From Chrysogorgia sp. JL179-B06 (taxonomy: Eukaryota > Cnidaria > Anthozoa > Scleralcyonacea > Chrysogorgiidae), in NCBI GenBank assembly GCA_035772405.1, contig JAYKKM010000008.1, forward strand, positions 62,001 through 126,000: a DNA stretch of 64,000 nt. Reading direction: 5' to 3'. Below, in pieces: positions 1 through 9,600 of the stretch. The position numbers and the translations under genes were made by a program. Within the stretch, counting starts at the first letter, position 1. Every line of letters starts with the position of its first letter. The notes beneath the pieces were generated by a model. It saw only the letters and a list, made by a program, of their open reading frames with translations, was not told the origin of the DNA and searched no databases.

Positions 1-443
1 TTCACATCGCTTTCTGCTAGCTCTTTGTTGAACGCTTTCAGCTCACCCAGTCTTCTCTCAATTTCATCTGCCTTTTCAAAAGCTAAATTGAAGCTTGTAT
101 CATTAACGTCACCATATGACCCCTGCTCTACTGTCGGGACTTCTGTGTTAGTTCCCCCTATTGTCAACGTTTTACCATCGTCAGCGTTGATAAATGACGT
201 TTCTTCTCGCCCACTTCGTCTTCTAGCTAGCTCACTTCTCATCCTCTTCATGCGGTCACTAATTTTGGCGTAATTAACACGAACGCTTTCCGACATATCG
301 TTCACACCGTACCCAATGGTTATCTCGCTGAGCTCCTCATTAGTCTCGTTGAGATCCTCTTCTAGTTGCTCAACACTCATGTCTTTGTACTCATCAAAGT
401 TATCCATCTCAAAGTAGTCGAGACCTCCCCCACCTTCAGCCAT
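1..443 (-). CDS. Acidic coiled-coil protein of the Polinton-like element (partial, runs off left edge)
   Basis: An open frame of at least 147 codons starts at ATG 443-441 and has no stop before the window edge. The visible protein starts MAEGGGGLDYFEMDNFDEY, is rich in Glu/Asp, and has heptad-like stretches (residues about 24-45 and 125-145) expected to form coiled coils. The start lies 6 nt beyond the TAA (452-450) of a copied integrase C-terminus, so the gene follows integrase in a minus-strand operon-like row. I do not recognise the family. A second, truncated copy of this gene start lies at 814-731. It is probably a structural or scaffold-type protein of the element, but that is inference from composition and position only. 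Confidence 0.6.
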   Translation of the reverse strand, partial: MAEGGGGLDYFEMDNFDEYKDMSVEQLEEDLNETNEELSEITIGYGVNDMSESVRVNYAKISDRMKRMRSELARRRSGREETSFINADDGKTLTIGGTNTEVPTVEQGSYGDVNDTSFNLAFEKADEIERRLGELKAFNKELAESDV

Positions 444-449
444 ATTACA

Positions 450-520
450 TTAACTCATATTTTGAATATCGCTTTCTGATACCCACGAATTATGTTTGCT
501 TTCATAGCCCAACCAATAGT
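450..520 (-). pseudogene. Duplicated integrase C-terminal tail
   Basis: The minus strand encodes the last about 22 residues of the chromodomain integrase (LGYESKHNSW..ESDIQN.S then TAA), matching the tail of the longer copy ending at 821 with a few substitutions. Homology stops abruptly near 520, where an inverted segment from elsewhere in the element begins. It is a rearrangement scar, not an independent gene. Confidence 0.75.
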
Positions 521-527
521 CAGACTA

Positions 528-707
528 GGTTTGTAAAATAAAGAGAGTCCCACAAACATTTTCACTGAGAGAAAGTTTCGCAGATATTTTTACTAAGTTA
601 AAAACGTCTTTAAAAATGCTAGAACAGTTGTCACCTCAAGCGTCGTCTCAACAACAAGAGTGGGTGCTAATTCGACTCATTACTCGCTGTCTAAAAAGTC
701 TCTTTAC
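528..707 (-). repeat. Inverted copy of the BRO-gene 3' end and downstream spacer
   Basis: This segment is the reverse complement, with about 85-90% identity by eye, of 10,525-10,705. That region holds the last codons of the Bro-N/VRR-nuclease gene and the spacer after it. Homology ends sharply at both sides. It sits between two copies of the integrase tail, showing local rearrangement inside the element. Confidence 0.8.
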
Positions 708-730
708 AACACCCTTCCTCTAGTACGTAG

Positions 731-814
731 TTACTCGTCAATGGCGCCTTCGTACTCATTGAAGTTTTCCATCTCAAAAAAAAGTCGTCGAAATCTCTCA
801 CCACCTTCAGCCAT
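731..814 (-). pseudogene. Truncated second copy of the acidic coiled-coil gene start
   Basis: ATG at 814-812 lies 6 nt after the integrase stop (823-821). It opens a 27-codon frame that begins MAEGGERFRR and resembles the first residues of the protein starting at 443, then ends at TAA 733-731. Homology is lost at the junction with the inverted segment. It is a broken 5' duplicate. Confidence 0.65.
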
Positions 815-820
815 ATTACA

Positions 821-1666
821 TTAGCTCACATTTTGAATATCGCTTTCTGGTATCCACGAATTATGTTTGCTTTCATAACCCAACCATTTGACCAGCACCA
901 TCTTCTTCCCTCTGACTTTCTTTCTTTTCAACACCTTTTCAACTCTGTACACATCGCCGCCGTGTTTCTTATTGACCAGCGATAATTCCTGTTCGTAAAA
1001 CTTCCCAATAATCTGTTCACCACTTATGTCCTCAATTTCGTACACATTCGGGTCACCACGAATAACCTTTACCACTTTAAACAGCTCCTCAGTGAAGTTG
1101 GCTTCGTAGCCCTTTGTGAACACACTCTTGTATTTACTAATTCTCACTGATTCACCAACCTTGAACTTTGGCAATGGGTTGTCCGCAAATTGGTGACCAA
1201 ACAAAGTAGTCCAAACTTCACCCTCATTTGACTTATCGACATCCTTTGGCTTCATCATAATACTTCGATTCACATTGCTATTATAATTGCTCACAAACTG
1301 GTCAAGAACGTCAATCCATTTGTACGTTCCACGAGTGTAAAAGTACTTCCACATAATGCTCTTGAGGCTTCTATTAAAACGCTCGACAACAGCAGCCTTT
1401 TTATCGCTCTTAGTGCTGAAATATTCAACACCATGTTTTTTCAGCAAACTTTTCACACCAACGTTGTAGAACTCAAGTCCATCATCAAATTGCGCTAACT
1501 TAGGCGTGGTTCTCCCAAACCGATCTTTAAAGCTATTCAATAGCTCCCCAACAGCCTTAGTCATGTTCTTAGTGTCTTTTCTATAAACTGCAATTCCAAA
1601 AGCGTATCTACTCAATATTTCAATGCCTGTCAATATCCAATAATACCCGCCATTCTGTTTTGAGTA
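821..1666 (-). pseudogene. Polinton-type integrase, C-terminal part (catalytic core and chromodomain)
   Basis: This encodes about 281 residues of an rve-type (DDE) integrase. Visible features are the second catalytic Asp in AQFDDGLEFYN and the catalytic Glu in AAVVERFNRS about 35 residues later. An SH3-like region follows, then a C-terminal chromodomain (VYRVEKVLKRKK...MVLVKWLGYESKHNSW). Chromodomain integrases are typical of Polintons/Mavericks and Ty3-like elements. The N-terminal part, including the first catalytic Asp, lies at 6290-6028. The two are separated by a 4.36-kb transposon with a TA duplication and remain in register. The ATG at 1696 is read from inside the transposon and is not the real start. 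As it stands the gene is interrupted and not expected to make full integrase, unless the insert is removed. Confidence 0.88.
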
Positions 1667-1733
1667 CACTCTAAAAAAATCTTGGTGAAATTTCACCAGA
1701 AACTGGTGAAATTTTCACCACGTTCCATGTTCG

Positions 1734-2037
1734 TATAACACCCACACTATCCTGGTTATTTTCACCAGGAATCCCTGGTGAATTCATTCCAACCATAATC
1801 CTGGTGAAAATAACCAGGCAGCAGTGGTGAAATTTCCTGGTTATTTTTTACCAAATTCCTGGTTAAACCCACCAGTAATTCCTGGTATAACACCCACACT
1901 ATCCTGGTTATTTTCACCAGGAATCCCTGGTGAATTCATTCCAACCATAATCCTGGTGAAAATAACTAGGCAGCAGTGGTGAAATTTCCTGATTATTTTT
2001 GACCAAATTCCTGGTTAAAACCCACCAATAATTCCTG
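1734..2037. repeat. Two tandem 152-bp subterminal repeats
   Basis: Two direct copies start with TATAACACCCACACT at 1734 and 1886. Each contains several CCTGGTTATTTTCACCAGG-type palindromic boxes and CCTGGTGAA boxes. Related boxes occur at the other end (5949-6012). Clustered palindromic boxes at transposon ends are often transposase-binding sites; that role is inferred. Confidence 0.8.
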
Positions 2038-2086
2038 GTTAAGTTGGTTGCTATCCTGGTTAATAACACCAATACTTCACAAAATT

Positions 2087-2118
<32 letters not shown>

Positions 2119-2119
<1 letters not shown>

Positions 2120-2285
2120 CTAATAATAAAATAGACTACACGTTCATACAAACATTTACTTTAAGTTTCTGGAGGTGTTCCTCCGTCTTCAGAAAGTTTC
2201 TACAAACTTTCTGAAGACGGAGGAACACCTCCAGAAACTTAAAGTAAAATGTTTGTATGAACGTGTAGTCTATTTTATTATTAGT
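2119..2285. repeat. Near-perfect 167-bp hairpin
   Basis: Two arms of about 80 bp are almost exact reverse complements around a 4-nt loop (CTAC near 2201). One extra base interrupts one arm. (AT)n microsatellites lie just outside on both sides. It is probably a foldback MITE nested inside the larger transposon; no coding is seen. Confidence 0.85.
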
Positions 2286-2717
2286 ATTAAGCTCTGACCA
2301 ACACGGCCATTGAGCACTCTAGAAATCTAAAGAAGACTTAACTTTGGATATATATATATATATATATATATAATATGTAGCTTTCACGTAGTATTGAGTT
2401 TATTCTCGATAACATTAAATAAGACTCCTGTGAAATATAGTACATATGTAACATAATAAGAAATCAATTATAGCTATATAGAAGAAACATCTCACATATA
2501 CTGTAGACCTGATATTTAAGATATACCGACTACCGATAAGCAATGCATCATGCATGCATGCAAGTGAGGCAAGCATGAAATAATGATACATTTTAAAATG
2601 TTAAGAGTTCATGTCCATGAGTTATGTATATAATGGTTATATATATATATATACATGGGTTATAACTATACAGTTAATGTTGTTCCACATAAAGCAACCT
2701 CACACCTAGAGACACAC

Positions 2718-2957
2718 CTATACTATTTTGTTGCCTTTTAATGCTGTTCGCATGGCTATAACAGCTGGAGAGGTATGTTTGTGACTGACAGCATCTTCCA
2801 AGCCAAAGTCCACTTTTTTAAAGAATTCCCACGTGGTGGAACATTGCCACGGGTAGTTTACATCCAAAACATAGAACATTTTAAAGCAAACATCCATGGC
2901 CTTCAAGAGTGATATTTGCTGTAGTGCCTTCCTTTCGACAATAACTAAACACTGCAA
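2718..2957 (-). pseudogene. C-terminal fragment of a transposon-associated protein
   Basis: A 79-residue frame contains SLLKAMDVCFKMFYVLDVNYPWQCSTTWEFF and ends SPAVIAMRTALKGNK. This resembles the C-terminal block of a large uncharacterised protein family repeated in cnidarian and fish genomes, recalled as a type and not searched. It is on the same strand as the zinc-finger remnant at 4334-4810, so both may come from one decayed gene. Function is unknown. Confidence 0.4.
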
Positions 2958-4333
2958 TGGCTCGCCATCAATGAACCCAAGATAAGCACGTGTGGCTGTT
3001 TATTTGTAATTTCTTCCAAATATTTTGGCATGTTTGTACCAATCTAAAAAGGAAAGAAATGTAAGTGTTTTACATGTATATTTATTACTATCAAAAATTG
3101 CATATTCATTTTCTCAAAAAAAGTTTTATCAATGTTAATATGTTAGGAAATGAGAGCTTTTGGATCGGTATGACTTTGGAAGGCATGTGTGAGGATGCAG
3201 TAAGGTGGGATGTAGTGGATGACTGTGAGGGTGGGATGGTATGCAGATGGTGACCAGCCCTTAATTACTTGGGCAAAAATGCTCAAATTTATAAATTTTA
3301 TTCAAAATTGCTCAGGATAAGGGTCCAACCTTAATTAATTAACCACCATTGGTGACCCTCCAGTGAAGGGGCAGGTATATTTCGCTTCCATTTTCCGGTA
3401 TATGCAACCGGGTTTAGGTTTGCAACCGGGCAACATTAAGGTACTTCATGTTAGATATATATATATATATATATATATAAGCTTATATATTAGTCCACCG
3501 CTATCAACACATAAAGAGATACATAACTATATATTCTCACTTTTTAAAGGCAAATTTGTGCAAAACCTTTTTATAATTTATAGTTTATAGTAGACTTATA
3601 CTAGATGTAACTCAGATGTATATGGAAAATAGCGGCTGAGACATCAAATCGTGTTTTATCTGGAAATGCGTATTAAAATAGTCAACGCAGTATTTGCCGT
3701 AAAATTATAGTCCACAAAAAACTGTAAACAACTGTTTGTATGATCGGTGATGAACATCGGTGATATCTTGCCTTCTGTACTCGACCAAGTGCAAACACAA
3801 ATAAATTATTCTCTCCAGTTATTGCTCACACATACATTACACATCAGAATACTGTATAATATTACAATCTCCTTACCGGTTTAACATCAATGTAAGCGAC
3901 CAAAGCTTCATCAATGCTGGCCCTCTTCTTCCCCTATCTTCCCGGTGGCAGAATACACGGGAGAAGGCCCACTGAAACATTTATCTTTTTATCGTCTGAA
4001 CCTAAATAAAAAGAAAAAACACTCATTGTAATTAAGACCGATGGTACCACCAGAAACCATCGTCATAAACAATGACAAAATATGATAGCTGTTCATCTTT
4101 AGAAATACTTTTTTAAAAGAAATCTACCATCTTAGGATGGAAAAATTCCTATACCATTCTCAATTATATGCCAAAAACATTTTGTGAACAAGCATGTGTC
4201 TTACAAACACCAACAATGATCCATTGGTAATGTGGGTGGCTCGGATCGGACGATTTCAATGTTTGAAATCTGAATTCTTCATCATTATCATCACAAAATC
4301 CCCTTTCATGCAAAAATTTCAATGTTTTTTCCT

Positions 4334-4810
4334 TCAAACCCCAACAATATCAAGAAACAAATTTGACGAGTCCGCAACTACCATATCTTTTGTAATTGAT
4401 TGGACAATATTACTTGAGGTTTTCATTCTCGCAATACCAGCTGCAACCATATCAGTAATTTTTTCCTTGCTGAACTCATCCCAAAAATCATTATCCATTT
4501 CAACCTCTTGTAACTCATCTGGATTATTATGATCATTATCATTGTTATTATCATCATCATCATCACCATTATCATCATCATCAATATTAACCGAGACATG
4601 ACTATTATCGATATGTCGTTGTAGTGCATACACCTATATCTATTCCTGAAAGTACGCTTACATCCATCTTGAGAGCATGTTACTGAAGATGTGAATGAAT
4701 TTCCAAAGATAATTGCATGTGTGTTTTTAAGATATGTGATATAAGTCTGTTAACGTTACCATTGATAACATGGTTACACTTTGGACACATATAACCCATG
4801 CTTAAAACTG
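4334..4810 (-). pseudogene. Decayed C2H2 zinc-finger coding region inside the transposon
   Basis: Reading leftward from about 4800, frames encode a first finger (YMCPKCNHVI then LISHILKTH). After a frame change comes a second (TCSQDGCKRTF), completed in another frame by ALQRHIDNSH. A highly acidic Asp/Asn run follows (4545-4585) and then a conserved-looking stretch (FWDEFSKEKITDMVAAGIARM). At least two frame changes break it, or short introns are missed. Tandem C2H2 fingers ahead of such a block are common in transposon-borne proteins. It is probably the 5' part of the same gene as 2718-2957. Confidence 0.5.
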
Positions 4811-5299
4811 AAAGGTACAGTAATTTCCAAATACAGTATAATGTCAATGTATCCAATTTAATTCAGTATACCTCATCACTATCAGCTTTGAGCTTCTTCA
4901 AATTTGCCAACAACTTCATCCTCGGGCCAACTGGTTTAATTATTTCTTTCATTGTATCAAAATCAAGCAACATAAATGCCTCTTCATCGATACAATTCTC
5001 TGTATAAAACACAAATAGAAATAAATAGTATATAGACCTACAGTATACAAATACATCTCTATAGTTGCTTTACTATAAAACTATAAATTCGACGAACAAA
5101 GATAATGTATTTTTACTAAATTGAATGCAAATAATATAATGGTTGACGAAAGACGTTTGTCAAAATAATTATCCAACATGGCGGCAAATATCAAAATATT
5201 AGAAAAGAATAGAAGATATGGTATACTATATAGTTACTATACTGTCTTTGTAGTATTAACCTATAAAGTTTATACACTAACAACGTGATGCGCCCTAGG

Positions 5300-5480
5300 A
5301 AATGTTGAATATAAATAGAAAATATTAACAAGGTGTAGTTTCTGTCGAAATAGCGAGTACGAAGTTCGACGTTTCGAGCGAAGGCCTTCTTCCTCGGGCT
5401 TCCTGAGAGTGAAACTTGACAGCGCTCGTTTGAAAATGTTAAGCCTCACATTCGCTATTTCGGCGTTGTACAACGACAGC
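5300..5480. repeat. Probable interspersed repeat with GCTCGAAACGTCGAA motif
   Basis: The minus strand carries GGCCTTCGCTCGAAACGTCG within a 180-bp block whose outer parts both match a sequence like AAATAGCGA. The block resembles short dispersed repeats of cnidarian genomes. No second copy was seen in this window, so the call rests on style only. Confidence 0.3.
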
Positions 5481-6027
5481 TTGTAGTTTGATGTAGGTTA
5501 GCATGATGTTCATGTTGTATAGTAAGTAGCCCAAACAACCAGAACGTCATGACACTCGTTATGCATTATGCATCGTTCCCGCTCAACCATAACATACTAT
5601 TTATAATAATAAACGTACCTTCAAATACGTCCTTCAGAGTCAATAGATTCCATTCTTCTAGTTTCTCCAACACAAAACTATCCATTACTTTAAGACGCGC
5701 GTCGGTGTTCAATGTGACGTTATAAAAGCAGTATATACAGTACATATATAAATTATAGCAGTATAAAATACCTTCACAATCACACTAGCACTTCATGGCA
5801 GAATTGCACCAAAAGAGAAACTGAACTGACGTATATAGCAACAGCCAATCAGAAACGAAATGACATCATACACCATAACCCTCATTAGTGAATTCACCAG
5901 ACTAATGTGTTATAGCGATTATGCAGTAAAGATATTATCATTACTAACCAGGAATTGTGGTACAATTAACCAGGATAGTGTTAAAAATATTTCACCAGGA
6001 AATTTTCACCAGACATTTTTTAGAGTG

Positions 6028-6290
6028 TACTTACTCATGTCCACTAGGTCCATTTGGAGCTCTTCGCCAAGAAATCCGACGAAGGTAGCACGGAATTTAT
6101 GCCTTCTCACGATGGGTTTGTACCTAGTGTAGGTGTCCTGCGTGGTCAACCATTTTTTAACTGTTTTTCTAGTTACTTTCAATCCGTCTCCCAATGCACT
6201 TTGATACAACCTCTCTGCACCAGTGTACCCTGTCTTAGGATTATAATAGATGTCTCGCAACCCTTGCTCTGTTTCCACACCAAGTTCCAT
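6028..6290 (-). pseudogene. Polinton-type integrase, N-terminal part
   Basis: ATG at 6290 (MELGVETEQG) is the likely start; a GTG at 6299 also opens the frame. The sequence carries the typical Polinton integrase N-terminal block (YYNPKTGYTGAERLYQSAL, then VTRKTVKKWLTTQDTYT) and the first catalytic Asp in QMDLVDM. It then runs into the transposon at 6027, where it ends after a few foreign codons (stop at 6006). The start lies right after the stop (6298-6296) of the upstream minus-strand gene, so the two were probably co-transcribed. The catalytic core and chromodomain are at 1666-821. Confidence 0.88.
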
Positions 6291-6295
6291 ATAAT

Positions 6296-6994
6296 TCACA
6301 CAATATACAGTTCCAATAACACCGCGCCAATTTTGAGACTATCGTTATTTGGTTTGACGCGAAATGTCATACTTGAGTAAACGCCTTTTTTAATACCCAC
6401 CTTTGACTCAATGTCCACATGGCGTTGCACTGACCCTTTCAAAGACTGTTCGGTGGGTATTGGCAACGTTGTGATCACATTGCTACGCTTCCCATCAATA
6501 CCCACATTGCTCTCCGTCTCAACAACGTCACACGAAACTTCTATGTACTTCAGACCTCTATACATGTCGACCTCGTTCGGGCTAGTGTGCCACTGTGAGT
6601 CATTCTGAATCACCTCACCCCTCGCAAAACCTAGTAAATGCCCAAGAGTGTCTAACACAGCTGAACTACTAACCTTGACCCTGCACTTGCCTGTGGGCGT
6701 TAGTTTCTCTATCTCAAGACTCACCTTATGCTCGTTAGACTCGTGTTTCAAGACTTTGACCAATGCGTCGAAGCTGAAGTACCCTTCACCCACTTTAATC
6801 TTTTTAAAAGAGCCAACCCTAGAGTTATCCAGCGTGAAGACCTGAATGCTGTCGTCATTTGTTGTGTTATGGTAGTCCTAAAACACAGTAGCTGTCTTGA
6901 CCATAATGTACGGGTTATCGTGTATGACCATCATCGCGTTGTCAAAGGACACAACTTTTTCTGCACCTTCAATGAATACCGTCAACTTTCGCAT
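6296..6994 (-). pseudogene. Virion-type conserved protein of Polinton-like elements, one in-frame stop
   Basis: From ATG 6994 (MRKLTVFIEG) a single frame runs to TGA 6298-6296 and is interrupted only by TAG at 6880-6878 (after KTATVF). The 193 codons after the stop stay in frame and contain a conserved-looking block (MYRGLKYIEVSCDVVET and SSMTFRVKPNNDS). The shape (beta-rich, about 230 aa, gene beside integrase) recalls a penton-like minor-capsid protein of Polintons/adintoviruses, but I cannot confirm this without a fold search. The stop makes it either a young pseudogene or a readthrough gene. TTTTAG could also mimic an acceptor, but no matching donor is seen. Confidence 0.6.
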
Positions 6995-7018
6995 TGTGTA
7001 TAACATACAGTATATTAT
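6995..7018. promoter_or_regulatory. 24-bp bidirectional start region
   Basis: Only 24 bp (TATA-rich, containing ATACAGTATATTAT) separate the ATG of the minus-strand virion-type gene (6994) and the ATG of the plus-strand 471-aa gene (7019). Both start codons are therefore preceded by a near-palindromic TATA-like element. It implies very short leaders, as seen in many viral late promoters. Confidence 0.45.
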
Positions 7019-8434
7019 ATGCAGAAAGCCCTTCATAACTACTATGGAAAGCACTACAAACGTGCGATGGCTAACACATCGAAGGCTACACACGACGCAA
7101 AGGCAGACCTCATCAAAAAGTACCCTCACGCCACTTTAAGCAAATTTGAGTTCTATCCAAATATTTCGCAAGATGGTAAGATCCTAGGTGTCGACATATA
7201 TTTCAGAAACAGTGACATCCTCAGCACAGACATAACCAGCGCAACTTTCAAAAATGATAAAAACATGTGGAAGTGGTTACACAATAGTAAGTTCCCAATA
7301 ATATGGCAAGGTGGTGGAACTATCCAACCACTGCCAAAAGGTCATAAAAACCACTGGGGACTTTGGGACGGCTATCCAACGGAAAATGTGTTAAATTATC
7401 CAGTGAATAACTTTAAAGTTTTTGTTAACCAAAATAACTACTTCATGTCAAAGCTACCAACCTTACAAATCACCACTTCAAAGACTATGTCAGAGTGGAA
7501 CGACAGCGAATCTTACTACCGTGTTGTGTTTGCGACGTATTGTGCGAGTTTCTGTTGTGGGGTCTCACTGCAACATTTGTCAGTGTCACAAGAAGTTCAC
7601 CCTGTGGTCACAAGTGTGATGAGATTTCATGTGTACTTCACCATTAGGAGACTTCTCAGAAGAATGGAAGGTGGCGAGACCATGAAATCGATAAGTAGAG
7701 AATTCAACGCCTCCGAATTGTATGGTAAGATTTCCAAAATCCCGAGAAAACATTACTACCAGAATAAAGTCCTGAGCGATGGCACTTTAGGCGAATCCAG
7801 AGTCTACACACTCAACGACATCCATAACGATTATAAACGATACGTCGCGCGATTATCAGACGGCTTTACCAACATTGGACTGCAATATCTAAATCAAAGC
7901 ATAGAAGCCTTTGTGTACTCCACACTTGGTGCGCAAGCGAGAACACGTGTATCTGTCGTTGGTGGTTCTGCAGGAAGTCTAGAAACCCAACAAGAATTCC
8001 GCAAGTTGTTTTCTGACAGTGTCACCAACTATGACGTGTCGACATGGATTCTCAACATGAATAAATCGATTAGAGACACCAACGTTGTCCAAAATCTTGC
8101 AGTGTCGCCAAGTACATGGTTAATGCCAAGTAACGTGGTGATACTCAAGAATAAAATCGCTGGGTACAACAATTTATTAAAGATCGCCACAGAGTCCATG
8201 AAATTTGGAGTGAACACTCGCTTGAATGCAACAACACCAACGATTGCGGCTAAAAAAGTCCACCAAGAAAATGTGGTGACTCACTACCTAGTAGCACCAC
8301 CCGTGAAGAAAACAGTGACCAATAAAAAAGCACACACTACCACCACAAGTAAGTCAGACACGACAACGCTGGCGATAGTATTGGGGTTTTCAGCGGTCTC
8401 TGGCTATCTACTAACCAAATACACCTTGAAGTAG
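7019..8434 (+). CDS. Conserved 471-aa Polinton-like element protein with C-terminal membrane anchor
   Basis: An intact 471-codon frame; a second Met at codon 17 (MANTSK) is an alternative start. The N-terminus is basic. The middle holds Trp-rich motifs (GHKNHWGLWDGYPTENVL; VMRFHVYFTIRRLLRRM) and a helical part (EAFVYSTLGAQARTR). It is followed by a Thr/Lys-rich linker and a hydrophobic segment (residues about 449-468) ending in KYTLK. I recognise the arrangement as one repeatedly linked to Polinton-like elements in cnidarians, but no function is known to me. The anchor and its place next to the fibre gene suggest a virion or membrane protein. It is not an obvious double-jelly-roll major capsid protein, though a structural prediction could change that. 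Confidence 0.75.
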   Translation: MQKALHNYYGKHYKRAMANTSKATHDAKADLIKKYPHATLSKFEFYPNISQDGKILGVDIYFRNSDILSTDITSATFKNDKNMWKWLHNSKFPIIWQGGGTIQPLPKGHKNHWGLWDGYPTENVLNYPVNNFKVFVNQNNYFMSKLPTLQITTSKTMSEWNDSESYYRVVFATYCASFCCGVSLQHLSVSQEVHPVVTSVMRFHVYFTIRRLLRRMEGGETMKSISREFNASELYGKISKIPRKHYYQNKVLSDGTLGESRVYTLNDIHNDYKRYVARLSDGFTNIGLQYLNQSIEAFVYSTLGAQARTRVSVVGGSAGSLETQQEFRKLFSDSVTNYDVSTWILNMNKSIRDTNVVQNLAVSPSTWLMPSNVVILKNKIAGYNNLLKIATESMKFGVNTRLNATTPTIAAKKVHQENVVTHYLVAPPVKKTVTNKKAHTTTTSKSDTTTLAIVLGFSAVSGYLLTKYTLK

Positions 8435-8436
8435 TA

Positions 8437-9387
8437 ATGAGTCTAAACTATGGGTATGAGTCTGACGACCCTCACGATAAAATACTAAAGAGAACGAAAA
8501 GACATCTGGACGAAGATCCTAAGTTAAGCGCGACCGGTGGAAGAATGTCTGGAATAATAGACATGCAAGGCTCAGCGATAAAAAACGTAGCAGACCCAGT
8601 CGATGACTCAGACGCCGCAAACAAAAGAGCTCTAGAGCGACTATTATCAGGTTTCCTCAAGAGTCAGTCCTATAATGTTGTGCTCGATTTCGACGTTAGC
8701 ACACACGCCTTGAAAAATGTGGAATTTCACACCAATGGTTCAAACAAAGTGAAAGCCATTGGTGAAACAAGCAAATTAGTGCAAAACAACCCAACTTATG
8801 GTCCTATTGTTGGCACCAACGGTGCAGGCCAAAGTTTTCTGTCCCCTGTGTTAACACCACTCCCACTTGAGTCAGGCCTCCATTTTAACTGCCCAAGTAT
8901 GCAATGGTGTGACCTCTCCATTTTTGTTGTAGTGCGGTTACCTACTCGCACCACAGGGTCAAATTGGGAGACAATTATATCAAACGACGATGGTCAGTGG
9001 GACAAGTTCGTAGGGTACAAGACTGGTATGGCCAACGGACTCGCGTATGGTGGCAGCAACCCAGCAATGGAGAGCATATGCACTATTCCAAGTAGTGCCG
9101 ACCTCACAAAAATGCATATGATATCAATACACTGGCAGATGAGCAATTCACATGTCAGGGTCAACAACGTCAAGTCAGCCGATTCAGACTTCGTAGCGAA
9201 TATGAAAAAAATAGGCACACCCTATGGAACAATTTTTGAAATACACCGACCAAGAATACCACTCGCACCTTATGCGTACCCATCGTTGATAGAATTCTAC
9301 GGTGTGAAAATTGTGAGTGGTTACATGGTGAACCGAGACATCATAATCATGGGTGGAAAAATGATGAAGGAATATGGTATAAAGTAA
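8437..9387 (+). CDS. Fibre-like protein: tail-fibre-type N-terminal motif plus lectin-like C-terminal domain
   Basis: 316 aa, starting 2 nt after the previous stop. Residues 34-70 (GGRMSGIIDMQGSAIKNVAD, then a DSDAANKRAL stretch) match the short motif common in phage tail-fibre and other virion attachment proteins (GG-M-G-IDM-G--I-NV--P---DAA-K). The remaining about 220 residues are beta-rich with Trp/Tyr/Gly patterning (LHFNCPSMQWCDLSIFVVVRL...GSNWETIISND) that suggests a concanavalin-A/laminin-G-like jelly roll. A conserved tail follows (YPSLIEFYGVKIVSGY). I infer a host-attachment or virion surface protein. TAAATG joins its stop to the next start. Confidence 0.6.
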   Translation: MSLNYGYESDDPHDKILKRTKRHLDEDPKLSATGGRMSGIIDMQGSAIKNVADPVDDSDAANKRALERLLSGFLKSQSYNVVLDFDVSTHALKNVEFHTNGSNKVKAIGETSKLVQNNPTYGPIVGTNGAGQSFLSPVLTPLPLESGLHFNCPSMQWCDLSIFVVVRLPTRTTGSNWETIISNDDGQWDKFVGYKTGMANGLAYGGSNPAMESICTIPSSADLTKMHMISIHWQMSNSHVRVNNVKSADSDFVANMKKIGTPYGTIFEIHRPRIPLAPYAYPSLIEFYGVKIVSGYMVNRDIIIMGGKMMKEYGIK

Positions 9388-9594
9388 ATGGGAGCGTGTG
9401 TTTCGAGGCCCCATGAAATATACAAAATAAATAAAACGACTGACCACATGTTCAAAGCTGGTGGATCATTTGGCCGCGGTGATGTGAGTCTCGAGCTCCA
9501 CGCTGAAATTGGTATGAGGTCAAGAAAAACTTATGGTAAACCTATTGTGCTACCAGAATCAGACACTGTGGGAGTGGTTGAGGACACGACCTAA
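9388..9594 (+). CDS. 68-aa protein with N-myristoylation/palmitoylation signal
   Basis: The ATG overlaps directly behind the fibre stop (TAAATG). The protein begins MGACVSRPHEIYK: Gly2 with Ser6 is a canonical N-myristoylation signal and Cys4 a likely palmitoylation site, so it should attach to membranes. The remainder is hydrophilic. Family unknown. In animal viruses such small acylated proteins often join membranes to capsid, but here that is inference. Confidence 0.6.
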   Translation: MGACVSRPHEIYKINKTTDHMFKAGGSFGRGDVSLELHAEIGMRSRKTYGKPIVLPESDTVGVVEDTT

Positions 9595-9600
9595 ACTATA

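Larger units (their letters stand above)
1667..6027. mobile_element. 4.36-kb TIR transposon (TA target duplication) inserted in the integrase gene
   Basis: The ends are inverted repeats starting CACTCTAAAAAA and continuing through a TGGTGAAA-type segment. TA flanks both sides (1665-1666 and 6028-6029). Removing the insert plus one TA leaves the two integrase halves in the same frame, which fixes the boundaries. Subterminal regions are rich in CCTGG/CCAGG-containing repeats. Inside are minus-strand coding remnants with C2H2 fingers (4334-4810) and a C-terminal fragment (2718-2957), several (AT)n tracts and a long hairpin. A TA duplication suggests a Tc1/mariner-like or related cut-and-paste element. 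No intact transposase is visible, so it is probably non-autonomous or decayed. Confidence 0.85.

Noticed and set aside
1667..1696. ATG at 1696 as integrase start
   Set aside because: The first codons lie in the transposon terminus; the real N-terminus, with the first catalytic Asp, is at 6290-6028.
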